From the IMG/VR virus record IMGVR_UViG_3300031629_000070, positions 1-25,644 of that record: DNA of 25,644 bases. One strand, 5' to 3'. How positions within the stretch are numbered: the stretch's first letter is position 1; the number at the start of each line of letters is the position of its first letter. A program made the position numbers and the translations under genes. The notes beneath the pieces were generated by a model. The model did not search any database. It saw only the letters and a list, made by a program, of their open reading frames with translations, and had not been told where the DNA came from. Origin of the DNA: a virus. This document shows positions 6,262 to 14,319 of this stretch, one piece after another.

Positions 6262-6265
6262 TCTG

Positions 6266-6285
6266 TTTCCTGCACTATCGCGTGG
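6266..6285 (-). repeat. 20-bp direct repeat, right copy flanking the HNH element
   Basis: This second copy is identical to 5566-5585. It directly follows the native fibre ATG on the minus strand and encodes residues 2-8 of the fibre. Confidence 0.95.
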
Positions 6286-6288
6286 CAT
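6266..6288 (-). pseudogene. separated 5' end of the tail fibre gene (native start)
   Basis: ATG at 6286-6288 is preceded on the minus strand by AGGAGA at ideal spacing and lies 3 bases after the stop of the upstream gene, so it is the original fibre start. It reads MPRDSAGN and then enters the HNH element antisense. As the sequence stands, this frame continues for 237 codons and stops at 5575 inside the other repeat copy, out of frame with the fibre body. Confidence 0.75.
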
Positions 6289-6291
6289 TGC

Positions 6292-7623
6292 TTATTCTCC
6301 TATTAATATCCCTTCTGCTTCCAGCTCATCGTTAGTGCGAGAGGCAAGCACAAGGAGCATATTCGCTTCTTTTTTAGTAAGTGTCGTTAGCAGCGCAGAG
6401 TCGCCGCGCCTTAGTTTATTTATCCCTAAAGCCAGTCTTGACTTAATAGATGGCATATCCATCGCGCCAACAGCATAGCCAAGCGCCGCGCCTATAGTGG
6501 GACTGCCAACCACAGATCCCAGCAGACTGCCTAAACCACTCGTACCAAGTGCATGTAAGGAGACTATGTTTCTGTGTTGCATCGCAGGGACTCTCTGATT
6601 TAGACCTTTTTGCAATTCTAAGGCTGGCCCTATGTCTGCATTTATATCACCAATTTCAGGAATAACCGTTCCCAACTTTTCCCTTGTAGAGTCGGCAAGA
6701 ACCTTATTAATATCCTCCGCTATTGGGTCTGCGCTCATCCGATCACCGCGATTTGAATAATTAACCAGATCATCCCCCCTTCTGCGGAACTCAAGCGCCT
6801 CTCTCGGGGTTAGTGCGTCTATTTTTTCTTGGTCGGAGTAGTTAATTAGATCGTCTATCTTGCTGTCTACTGCGCGGCCATACGCAGGGCTGTCTGGGAG
6901 GAATCGGCCTTTACTTGTTTTTGAGGCCTCAAGATCGGATAGTATATCAAGTGGATCAATTGTAACCCCGCTATCTACTCCTGCATCCACAATATCGTCA
7001 ATCCGCTGCCCTTTTTCGGCAATATATTTTGAGAGCTTTTGTTGCCCTTTTTTGTTTGGGAGGATGTCATGCTCTAATGCAGCGGAAATTGCTCGTGGTT
7101 CATCTATGCTACGCCCGAACTTGGCCGCACTGCTATATAGCCTTTCTGGCAGCGATTTAGGTATGGTCTTTGCTGCAAGCGATAGCCCTTCCCCCACAAC
7201 AGTCAAAGGCTCCATCTTGCTTGCAAGGTTAAGAGCTTTTGATAATGCGGGGACTTTGGTAGTTAGCCCTGCCCCGCCACTTAATACCCCAGACAAGTCA
7301 CCAATAAAACCTACAGGGTCAGTGTTAATTGTATTTTTTATACTATCTGCACTGCCGTAGCGATCTTTCATTGCGGCCCATACTGTGTCGGCGGCTTCAC
7401 TTTCGTCAATGCCGTTGAAATCCATACCCATTTTATCGCCAACACCTTTAGCTAGATGCCATAAGCCTGCTGCCGTATCTATCGGGTTCATTACGGTTTG
7501 GACTATATCGCCAGCATACTGTGCTGCGCTAGGGCCAGCATTTTTTTTAATCTCCTGGAAGCTAAGATCAACCGACATCTTCGATTCAGCATCCCTAAGT
7601 ATACGTTTTTGAGCTTCGTTCAC
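6292..7623 (-). CDS. probable internal virion (ejection) protein
   Basis: This gene encodes 443 residues and starts at GTG, with AGGAG 8 bases upstream and 2 bases after the previous stop. The N-terminal 120 residues are alpha-helical, with VMNPIDTAAGLWHLAKGVGD and a Gly-rich segment near 115. The middle is charged. Near residues 355-390 a hydrophobic Gly/Ala stretch (LGSLLGSVVGSPTIGAALGY) could insert into a membrane. Large helical proteins with late hydrophobic segments, encoded between tail and fibre genes, are usually podovirus internal core proteins that leave the capsid with the DNA. No enzymatic motif is evident. The assignment rests on position and composition. Confidence 0.55.
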   Translation of the reverse strand: MNEAQKRILRDAESKMSVDLSFQEIKKNAGPSAAQYAGDIVQTVMNPIDTAAGLWHLAKGVGDKMGMDFNGIDESEAADTVWAAMKDRYGSADSIKNTINTDPVGFIGDLSGVLSGGAGLTTKVPALSKALNLASKMEPLTVVGEGLSLAAKTIPKSLPERLYSSAAKFGRSIDEPRAISAALEHDILPNKKGQQKLSKYIAEKGQRIDDIVDAGVDSGVTIDPLDILSDLEASKTSKGRFLPDSPAYGRAVDSKIDDLINYSDQEKIDALTPREALEFRRRGDDLVNYSNRGDRMSADPIAEDINKVLADSTREKLGTVIPEIGDINADIGPALELQKGLNQRVPAMQHRNIVSLHALGTSGLGSLLGSVVGSPTIGAALGYAVGAMDMPSIKSRLALGINKLRRGDSALLTTLTKKEANMLLVLASRTNDELEAEGILIGE

Positions 7624-7625
7624 AG

Positions 7626-8834
7626 TCAGTCTCCTGCCTCTATGAATTCTTTATGTTGTTCTGGCGACATGGACTCCCATAATTTAGGATCAACGCCATC
7701 AGGGACATCTATCGGGACATCTATCAGGACATCTTGATCCACCTCTATGCTTGCCTTTGGCTTCAAAAACGCATTCAGCCACGCCTGTTCTTCCTCACCT
7801 AAATTTGTTGGCCGAGTCAGGATGACGTTTTCAGGGTTGTAGCCGTATCCCTCTGCAAGTTTTCGGTATCTGTCGGCAGTCTGCTGATAACCTTGAGACG
7901 CGCCTTCATAAAGTCTTGAAGCCCTGTCCACAAAATCCACTCTTTGTTCATCAGACATGCGCTCTCCAGTTGCCATCATCCTAACCATTTTCGCAATCGG
8001 ACGAGGAACCTCATAATCCTTATCCTCAAGTGCCTGCATCCACCTCGACGCTTGCTCTGCGGTTTTAAACTCACTCTCACGAACAACCGAAAGAGGGTCA
8101 AGTATTTTCATGTAGTTAAATATGAGCGCTAAATCACCAGCAGCACTTGAGTCTTGGGCAGAGTCAACCACCCTTAAATATGCACTATCCTGTGTTTTAA
8201 AGTCTTTGATGTGGGTTAAGCTAGAAAAATCCTTACGCAAGTCATTCTCGCCTTTCCTTACGCCACTATTAGTCTCTACCCCCGCAGCAGCTAGTTTGGC
8301 TTTGGCTAAGGATTTTTGATCTTTCACCTTCCATTCTCTCTCTTGCAATCGGTCATCACGCCCCTGCTTTTCAAGACGCGCATTCTCAAGCCCACGCTCT
8401 ATATCTAATTCAATATCAGCTTCGTTGGCCTTTCCAGCCATATAGCCGCCCATCAACTGATTTCCAGCATATTCAAGTGACTGCCCTATGTTAGGGCCGT
8501 AATACACATCCAGTGGCCCAGCAGTCATGCCTTGTGGCGCTGCTCGTCCTCTTAAGCTATCTGCATAGCTCCTCTGGGAATCAATCTTACCCTCACGGCC
8601 CTTTAACGACATAGCCCTTGCCTGCGCATCTCTTTGTTCAACGGCGGCTTCTGCTTGATCTACATAAGCACTAGCCATGCCAGATGAAAGAGGGGTAGAA
8701 GTTATATCCTCAACTTGGGATTCCATTGTTATAGCATTAGGTTGGCCAATGCCCTGCTTATTACGCATAGACTCTGCATACATGCGCATCAAACGCTGCT
8801 CAGGTGTTTCTTGCAATGTCATTCCATAAGCCAT
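7626..8834 (-). CDS. probable internal virion or structural protein
   Basis: This gene encodes 402 residues starting MAYGMTLQETPEQRLMRM, with AGGAGA 7 bases upstream. The N-terminal half is helical and rich in Gln, Glu, Arg and Ala. Residues about 230-325 (GDLALIFNYMKILDPLSVVR ... ESEFKTAEQA ... GERMSDEQRVDFVDRASRLY) match a segment I associate with internal virion or tail-associated proteins of many phages. The C-terminus carries DVLIDVPIDVPDGVD from a short 12-base tandem repeat, followed by a helix with SPEQHKEFIEAG. It lies in a run of four similar-sized genes with no gaps, suggesting co-assembly. No catalytic motif is seen. Confidence 0.6.
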   Translation of the reverse strand: MAYGMTLQETPEQRLMRMYAESMRNKQGIGQPNAITMESQVEDITSTPLSSGMASAYVDQAEAAVEQRDAQARAMSLKGREGKIDSQRSYADSLRGRAAPQGMTAGPLDVYYGPNIGQSLEYAGNQLMGGYMAGKANEADIELDIERGLENARLEKQGRDDRLQEREWKVKDQKSLAKAKLAAAGVETNSGVRKGENDLRKDFSSLTHIKDFKTQDSAYLRVVDSAQDSSAAGDLALIFNYMKILDPLSVVRESEFKTAEQASRWMQALEDKDYEVPRPIAKMVRMMATGERMSDEQRVDFVDRASRLYEGASQGYQQTADRYRKLAEGYGYNPENVILTRPTNLGEEEQAWLNAFLKPKASIEVDQDVLIDVPIDVPDGVDPKLWESMSPEQHKEFIEAGD

Positions 8835-8846
8835 TCTATTCTCCTA

Positions 8847-9827
8847 TTATCGGCCAGCTAAGTAGCCGCCGCCTAGTGATCCTGCCATCCCCATAAGGCC
8901 GTTCATTGGATTGGCTGCATTAGCTGCACTAGCGTCCTGTGCTGCCCCTGTCATTAGCGGAGCAGGCTGTGCTGCTTCAGCCGCAGAGAAGTTGGGCATA
9001 CTTGGCATACCAACTTGCTGGCCGCTCAGAAGGGCGTTGATCTCATTCAAGCTAAATCCGCGCTTAGTCATTGCTTCAGTCAACTGCTGCTGGCGTATCT
9101 GGTTAGCATAAGCAGAGTTACCCATAGACTGGCTATAGTTCTGCTGGTTAGCACCAAGAGCTTGATTGTAAGCATTCTGGTTCATGCCCATCTGCTGTCC
9201 ATACATCTGTCCAGATTCGGCAAGACCAGCCTGATTAGCACTCCATAGTGCTTGGTTGTTCTGATCGTTGAATTGATTGCCTTGGCTTTCCATTTGAGAC
9301 TGCCATGCTGCATCTTCAGGTCGTAGACCTTGGTTACGCATCTTTATCTCAAGGCCTTGTCTTTGTGTTTCTTGCTGCGGAGCAATACGAGACTGTGCTT
9401 GGTTATACACAGAATCTTCAGCGCGCTGGCGAGTACTATAGGGGTCATCAATACCGCCTTCAGGTAAGGTGTACTGGGCCGTAGGAACCTGACCCATCGG
9501 GTTTAGTCCACGCCAGTCCATAGTCTGACCAAACTCACTACCCATGCGCCCTGTAAGCATCCCAGCAATATCACTGCGACCGCCTTGAATGGCTACCTGT
9601 TTGGTTAGTATGTCCTGTAGCTCAGGGGTTAACCCTTGAGTTTGAGTCCAATTGGTTATGGGGTTTCCGTTTTGGTCTGTAGCCTCATCCTGCTGCCAAG
9701 ATGAGTATCCCCAAGGGGTGTACTGATCGGGACGGTTTGCATATAGCTGGTCACGAACGACTCCAGCGTTTTCGATGCCTTGCTGTGCCGCTACATCTCC
9801 GAAATCTGGTTGACTCTTGCCACCCAT
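8847..9827 (-). CDS. Gln/Asn-rich virion protein
   Basis: This gene encodes 326 residues. The start overlaps the previous stop as TAATG and AGGAG lies upstream. Features are YTPWGYSSWQQDE near residue 36, a helical middle with RNQGLRPEDAAWQ, a long Gln/Asn-rich stretch (about 185-245), FSLNEINALLSGQQVGMP near 258, and an Ala/Gly-rich C-terminus ending GGGYLAGR. The PWG...W and NEINALLSG patterns occur in a conserved class of podovirus structural proteins found near internal core proteins. It is probably an ejected or tail-associated protein. The exact position in the virion is unknown. Confidence 0.6.
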   Translation of the reverse strand: MGGKSQPDFGDVAAQQGIENAGVVRDQLYANRPDQYTPWGYSSWQQDEATDQNGNPITNWTQTQGLTPELQDILTKQVAIQGGRSDIAGMLTGRMGSEFGQTMDWRGLNPMGQVPTAQYTLPEGGIDDPYSTRQRAEDSVYNQAQSRIAPQQETQRQGLEIKMRNQGLRPEDAAWQSQMESQGNQFNDQNNQALWSANQAGLAESGQMYGQQMGMNQNAYNQALGANQQNYSQSMGNSAYANQIRQQQLTEAMTKRGFSLNEINALLSGQQVGMPSMPNFSAAEAAQPAPLMTGAAQDASAANAANPMNGLMGMAGSLGGGYLAGR

Positions 9828-11050
9828 TATCCTTCTCCTGCTTCTGCATATGATGCTAGGGTTTCTGCATATCCTACTGGCACAGAGGGGGCTAAATTGC
9901 CCTGCTTGCCGTACATGCCGCTAAATACTTTAGTAAGCCAATTTCTATTGGCCCCTGTTATTGGATCGTCGCCAGCACCTAACTTATTGATGAGCTTTTG
10001 TGGATCGCCAGCATTAGCCCAGTTAGTGTCTGTAAATAAACTATCTTCTGTTCCATCTTCCCTTTCAACTGGTGTTAGCCAATTGTTAAATCTTTTCTTA
10101 TCATCACCACTCCACTGCTCCCACATACTAGCTTTTCTTAGTACATCAGCATTAGTCATATCTGTATCGAAGCCTTCATTAAGACCCCAAACACGATTAT
10201 CTTCAGGTGTTCCACTGCTTATTACAGTTTCTCCAAGACCTGTACCGTTATTAGCCCACGACCAGTCGGTAGGTGTAGCCTCAAAGGGGTTATCTATAGC
10301 ATCTTGACGGCGATCTTGTGCTGCCCTCTCGCGGCTTTGATAGCCTTGCTCATCACGTAGTTGATTTACAAACTGCTGCTGATAGAACTCTTCATTCCCA
10401 CCTTCAACATTAGGCATTCCCCACGGAGAATCCATTCCAGGTTGGTATCTCTCAAAGGCTTGATAGTCTTGATCGTATCCACCCCACGCATTAGCTCCTT
10501 GAGGCTTAGGTGCAAAAGCATCCCAGTCCCAAGAGGTATCTTTCTGCCCTAACGTACCATGCCACGGTCTAATATTTACACCTGATGATGACTGGGGTTG
10601 GTTGTTACCTGAATCTGGAGTAAGTGGATCACTTGATGCACTTGGTGGCCCTCCTAGCGACAACCCATCATTATCATCCTCAGCAAGGGGTATAAATGCG
10701 CTAAAATCACCGTCTGGTGCACCTCCCAGACTTAATCCACCAAGATCTCCACTAGGTACGTAGGGATTGATACCCTCCTGCATCATTTCATTAGTATTAT
10801 CGTAATACCAGTTTTCAGGTCGCTTACCGTATTGGTAATTACCATTGGTATCCGTGTACTGTTTGTTAGCATCTGCCTTAGCAAACGCAGCGGCCTGACG
10901 CGCTTCTGCCTCAGATCTACCCGCAGCAATCGAGGCTTGATAGGCTTTAGAGGCTGGTTGGTCTTGATAAAATTGACCTTCACCCGCGCCCCCAGCACCA
11001 TAATATTCACGGCCTGCTTGCTGGATGTCTTCTTCGGTCATGTTTCCCAT
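9827..11050 (-). CDS. hypothetical structural protein
   Basis: This gene encodes 407 residues if started at ATG 11050 (MGNMTEEDIQQAGREYYG). That ATG forms a TAATG overlap with the preceding gene and has AGGAAG upstream. An earlier ATG at 11086 would add 12 residues but overlap the neighbour by 37 bases and lacks well-placed pairing. The protein is acidic, rich in Gly, Asn, Asp, Gln and Trp, and looks largely disordered over residues 60-200, with LGGLSLGGAPDG and DGLSLGGPPSAS repeating a SLGG motif. The C-terminal 100 residues are more globular (VFSGMYGKQGNLAPSVPVGY). No family is recognised. Its place among the virion genes suggests a minor structural protein. Confidence 0.55.
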   Translation of the reverse strand: MGNMTEEDIQQAGREYYGAGGAGEGQFYQDQPASKAYQASIAAGRSEAEARQAAAFAKADANKQYTDTNGNYQYGKRPENWYYDNTNEMMQEGINPYVPSGDLGGLSLGGAPDGDFSAFIPLAEDDNDGLSLGGPPSASSDPLTPDSGNNQPQSSSGVNIRPWHGTLGQKDTSWDWDAFAPKPQGANAWGGYDQDYQAFERYQPGMDSPWGMPNVEGGNEEFYQQQFVNQLRDEQGYQSRERAAQDRRQDAIDNPFEATPTDWSWANNGTGLGETVISSGTPEDNRVWGLNEGFDTDMTNADVLRKASMWEQWSGDDKKRFNNWLTPVEREDGTEDSLFTDTNWANAGDPQKLINKLGAGDDPITGANRNWLTKVFSGMYGKQGNLAPSVPVGYAETLASYAEAGEG

Positions 11051-11484
11051 TATGCTGCTTCCTGTTGTTGTTCTGGGGTCAGCCATCGGCTAGTTTCTTT
11101 CTCCATGACAAGTACCACGGAGTCTACCCCTGTCTTGAATGCGTTGGGTATTCTGGCAACTTCTTTGAATCCCATGTGGATGTCGAGTTTGAGAGCTTTC
11201 TTGTTGTTAGCTGGCACCACGCCAAAGATACGATTTCGGCCACATATGATAAATAAGTGGCGAGCAACTTCATGGAAAAAGCCAGCGCGAATAACAAAAG
11301 GATTAGTAATAGAAAAGTGTACGCAGCAAGCATCGACAGTAAAGCTGTCAGCAATACAAACTGCTTGGACGCCACGTTCGTCAAAGGCAACAATACCAAT
11401 ACTATCTTCGCACTGTATGACACTTGTCTTCCCCTTAACCCATTCCCACTCATGTTGTTCAGTAAGAGATTTAAACTGGATCAT
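11050..11484 (-). CDS. GNAT-like N-acetyltransferase
   Basis: This gene encodes 144 residues. The ATG overlaps the previous stop (ATGA) and follows GGAGG at 6 bases. The C-terminal half has FGVVPANNKKALKLDIHMGF (87-106) and TGVDSVVLVMEKE (118-130), the pattern of GNAT acetyltransferases, where A-x-N-x-x-A and the G-F turn shape the acetyl-CoA site. A clear R/Q-x-x-G-x-G/A pyrophosphate loop is not visible, so the domain may be divergent or substrate-specialised. Small GNAT genes in virion operons are known from other phages. The target could be a virion or host protein. Location inside the tail gene series suggests modification of a structural protein, which is inference. Confidence 0.65.
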   Translation of the reverse strand: MIQFKSLTEQHEWEWVKGKTSVIQCEDSIGIVAFDERGVQAVCIADSFTVDACCVHFSITNPFVIRAGFFHEVARHLFIICGRNRIFGVVPANNKKALKLDIHMGFKEVARIPNAFKTGVDSVVLVMEKETSRWLTPEQQQEAA

Positions 11485-13544
11485 AGATAACCTCCCGTCT
11501 GGAATAAGCAGTCCCAGCCCACAATATTAATGCGGGTATTGGCGTTGCCATTCATCGCTACAGCAAAAGTTCTTCCCATACCTAGTGTTCCAGCAGGAAA
11601 TGACTCACCTTCCGCACTAGAGTCCCACAGACTTGTATTCCAGACTGCTGAATCCCATCCATCGTCCCCTGTCACTGATACAACAACAGGAGGTGTGACA
11701 GTTTCTTCAATAGAATAGTCGTATATAGCTCTTACACTGAGTGATATATCGCCAGCGAGTATACCTATCGTTCGCACAAAGCCCACACGATTGAAGTTAG
11801 AGTGTCCTGCGGGTGCCTGAAAGGACGTTAATGATCTAAACCCTATAGCAGAGCCTGTGCCCCTCTCAAGCCTTACTGAGACACTGTAGAATGTGCCTAC
11901 AAAATCTACATCTCCAACCAGTGAAAGTGTGGTTTCAGCCGCTACAGCGACAAATGTCTCCGTATAGGAGCTTGAACCTGTTGAGCTAACTGTTATATCA
12001 GTTGTTCCAGCCTGCATCTTATGACTACCAAGAATACTGTCTTTTACACGGTAAGATACAGTGTAAGTCTCGCCAATAACTAGCGGGAATAAAGCATCTG
12101 TCGTGTACTTAGTTTCAGCAACTTGTGTTCCATCACAATCATACTCAAGTGAGACTGTCGAAGTCCAGCCAACCCCCACAACAGGGTTAACATCTGTCCA
12201 GTGATTGTCTTTATTGATCTCGGTTCCATCCAATACCCCGTCATTGATGTAAACAACACCGTCTGGCCCCGCCATAAAGTAATCACCAACCCATGAGTCA
12301 GCGCCAAATATTGGCACGCCTTCCCAAAATCCCCATGCTGCTGTTTGAAGATTCTGTGTGTACTGGAGATAAGGCGTTTGTGCTGGCTTTGGCGTTACAA
12401 TCTGGAGGAATCCATCGCCTGGATGAACTGTTAGCTGCCACGCGGGGGAACTTTTACCTGTTTCAACATCGGCGCGAAGGAATCTATTAATCTTGCGAGA
12501 AGGTGTTTGGCCAAATATTGGATTACCACGCAGTAAATCGTTAAGTGAGGTAACCCCAAAGGTAGAAAGTACATACAGGTCAGGGCCGTAATCAGTAACA
12601 ATGCGCCTAGATTTGGGAACTTCACCGATAAACCATGTTCCGCGAGTAGACCACGGGCCTAGATTGCTCCCATTAGGGGTAATCTCTGGGTCTTCACCTT
12701 GATAGACAATGACATCGCCGCCTTGACCAACTGCGACCAGCATATCGTCTACACCATCGCCGCCATCTACCGTCCAATTCCATAATCCTACTAATGTACC
12801 GCCATGAGGCATCTTGGATCCAAAGACAAACTTCTTTAGCTCTCCAGTAATAGAGGCAATAGGCAAATACCAAGCGTCATCTTCATCTTCAAGAATCACC
12901 CAGATACGCTGCTTAAAGACCATTACAAAGGCAATATCATCGACAGGGAAAGCGGTAGTCACGCCAGCAAGATCATAGTGCCAGTCTGTCGCTGCGGTTC
13001 CAGAAGGAGGTCGTGACCATAGGCTTGTCGCCTCTTCATACTGCCACAAACCGTTTAGACCATCAGCATAGAGCAAGTAGTGACCGCGCAGGCCAGCTCC
13101 TGCTGCATCTCCTGTAAATTCAGTCCATACACCATACCCAGCGGGGCTGTCAGTCTGAGAGAAGACGACTTCTTGAACAGGCTCAATCGTGTTAAATAAT
13201 GTTGTGTTCCAGATACCCTCAGCAGTAACAGCGAACAGGCGGTTATTAGCATCGTCTTGGATGTTTGATTCAAAAGGTATGATTGTGTGTACGTCTGAGC
13301 TTGCGGCTCTTGGAGGCGTTTCTACGCACCCTGTGGCCCACTCTCTGTATCCCTTCCTCAATCTCATGCCATATTCAGACGGCATTAGGTTGTAAGAGTA
13401 GATACAGTCCTCTGGAGGCATCATCATTAATGAGTCAACAGAGTTAATCCCGCCAACACTGGCAGGAAATGTATAGGGCTGTACAGTTGGCTGACTTAGC
13501 TGTCTACCGTACCTACCTAATGTCTTCTGGCGGGTATATGACAT
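11481..13544 (-). CDS. tail/DNA stabilisation protein with inserted carbohydrate-binding-like domain
   Basis: This gene encodes 687 residues from ATG 13544, which lies one base after the upstream stop. An ATG at 13580 would add 12 residues but overlap that gene. The N-terminal region (FPASVGGINSVDSLMMMPPE and NLMPSEYGMRLRKGYREW) is characteristic of a large podovirus tail-hub or packaged-DNA stabilisation protein. Repeated beta-rich segments (RLFAVTAEGIWNTT, LYVLSTFGVTSL, VVYINDGVLDG) suggest a propeller-like body. Residues about 468-560 (LVIGETYTVSYRVKDS ... TETFVAVAAETTLSLVGDVD ... GTFYSVSVRLE) look like a carbohydrate-binding-module beta-sandwich inserted before the C-terminus. The following adaptor and Ala/Gly-rich neighbours fit a connector-tail role. 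Confidence 0.75.
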   Translation of the reverse strand: MSYTRQKTLGRYGRQLSQPTVQPYTFPASVGGINSVDSLMMMPPEDCIYSYNLMPSEYGMRLRKGYREWATGCVETPPRAASSDVHTIIPFESNIQDDANNRLFAVTAEGIWNTTLFNTIEPVQEVVFSQTDSPAGYGVWTEFTGDAAGAGLRGHYLLYADGLNGLWQYEEATSLWSRPPSGTAATDWHYDLAGVTTAFPVDDIAFVMVFKQRIWVILEDEDDAWYLPIASITGELKKFVFGSKMPHGGTLVGLWNWTVDGGDGVDDMLVAVGQGGDVIVYQGEDPEITPNGSNLGPWSTRGTWFIGEVPKSRRIVTDYGPDLYVLSTFGVTSLNDLLRGNPIFGQTPSRKINRFLRADVETGKSSPAWQLTVHPGDGFLQIVTPKPAQTPYLQYTQNLQTAAWGFWEGVPIFGADSWVGDYFMAGPDGVVYINDGVLDGTEINKDNHWTDVNPVVGVGWTSTVSLEYDCDGTQVAETKYTTDALFPLVIGETYTVSYRVKDSILGSHKMQAGTTDITVSSTGSSSYTETFVAVAAETTLSLVGDVDFVGTFYSVSVRLERGTGSAIGFRSLTSFQAPAGHSNFNRVGFVRTIGILAGDISLSVRAIYDYSIEETVTPPVVVSVTGDDGWDSAVWNTSLWDSSAEGESFPAGTLGMGRTFAVAMNGNANTRINIVGWDCLFQTGGYL

Positions 13545-13545
13545 A

Positions 13546-14319
13546 TCAGAACCATTCCCACGGTTTAGCCATCTTCTCAAGATACCGACCAGACTCAGAT
13601 ACTAGGCTTCCAACTGGCCCTCCAATTTTATCTCCAATCTTATTTATATCTTGACCAGCTGTTGCTCCAGTTAGTAGATCAATAGCATATTCGCCGTCAT
13701 CTTCGGCTCTTCTTCCCTTGTCTCTAGCTTGTCTTTCCTTGAGTACAACTGCAGCGGCCAGTGCAGCCCAAGGCCCAGCAGCAGCCAATGCTCCTCCTCC
13801 AGCGGCAGCTCCCCCTCCAGCAGCGGCACCTCCAGCAGCACTACCTCCTATAGCAGCACCTCCAGCAGCACCACCAGCAGCGGCAGTACCACCAGCAGCA
13901 GCGCTACCTACAGCAGCGCCCCCACCAGTAGCAGCAGCGCCTCCACCAGCAGCGCCACTTGCAAGAGATGCAGGAACTTGTGCGGCTTGAGCGGCACTTT
14001 GAGCCATAGTTGCTGTTTCGGCGGCTGTTAATGGGCCTCCAGCAGAGCCAGCAGCAGCGGCAGATGATCCACCTTGGCGCATAAACTGACTTGGGTTAAT
14101 TCCACCACCACCTCCGCCACCTTGTTGCTGTTGTTGTGGCATTTGGGGGTCTTCTCTCCTTTGCCGCTTTGGAGCATTTACTCTTTGTTGTTGAGGTGCT
14201 TGCCCATACGGATTCTCCATAGAGCCGTAATCAACACGCATCTCCTTAACTTGGGACATCTGCCGCATTAGAGCCTGCTTCTCTTCAGTTGAGAGTTGTG
14301 CGAACTCCTCTTCAGTCAT
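13546..14319 (-). CDS. Ala/Gly-rich low-complexity structural protein
   Basis: This gene encodes 257 residues starting MTEEEFAQLSTEEKQALMRQ. The ATG overlaps the previous stop (ATGA). A helical, charged N-terminus gives way to Gln-rich and seven-Gly runs (61-73), then a low-complexity block of alternating Ala and Gly (about 119-182). This block leads into an Ala-rich hydrophobic helix (GPWAALAAAVVLKERQARD, 182-200), and the C-terminus is globular (DLLTGATAGQDINKIGDKIG). The composition could allow a flexible or membrane-penetrating element. Its position between adaptor and tail protein suggests a virion component delivered at infection. No homologous family is recognised. Confidence 0.6.
   Translation of the reverse strand: MTEEEFAQLSTEEKQALMRQMSQVKEMRVDYGSMENPYGQAPQQQRVNAPKRQRREDPQMPQQQQQGGGGGGGINPSQFMRQGGSSAAAAGSAGGPLTAAETATMAQSAAQAAQVPASLASGAAGGGAAATGGGAAVGSAAAGGTAAAGGAAGGAAIGGSAAGGAAAGGGAAAGGGALAAAGPWAALAAAVVLKERQARDKGRRAEDDGEYAIDLLTGATAGQDINKIGDKIGGPVGSLVSESGRYLEKMAKPWEWF
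13774..13965 (-). repeat. GCN/GGN low-complexity coding repeat
   Basis: This stretch encodes the Ala/Gly block of the protein above and is built from short runs of Ala and Gly codons. The plus strand reads as repeats of AGCAGC and CTCC-type words. It is imperfect and not a simple triplet expansion. It creates long antisense open frames that are not genes. Confidence 0.8.

Larger units (their letters stand above)
5566..6265 (+). mobile_element. 700-bp HNH endonuclease element inserted in the tail fibre gene
   Basis: The element comprises one copy of a 20-bp direct repeat plus 680 bases carrying a plus-strand HNH gene, opposite to the surrounding operon. Deleting exactly 700 bases joins ATG-CCA-CGC-GAT to the fibre frame without a shift, so the uninterrupted gene can be reconstructed precisely. 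A 20-bp duplication is long for a transposase-made target duplication and no transposase or terminal inverted repeat is seen. It is more consistent with homing by an endonuclease and repair. Group I intron ends do not fit, because the base before both possible splice sites is the same. Confidence 0.8.

Noticed and set aside
5566-6288. Group I intron interrupting the tail fibre gene
   Set aside because: The HNH gene is on the opposite strand, the 20-bp exon duplication leaves the same base before both possible splice sites (group I needs U and G), and I could not find a convincing catalytic core.
5575-6288. Intein in the tail fibre
   Set aside because: The insert is 700 bases, not a multiple of three, the coding frame lies on the other strand, and no intein splice residues are present.
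13718-14031. Plus-strand open frames of 90 and 100 residues rich in Pro/Ala or Ser
   Set aside because: They are antisense to the Ala/Gly codon block of the minus-strand gene. The low complexity removes stop codons in several frames, and no ribosome binding site or family likeness is seen.
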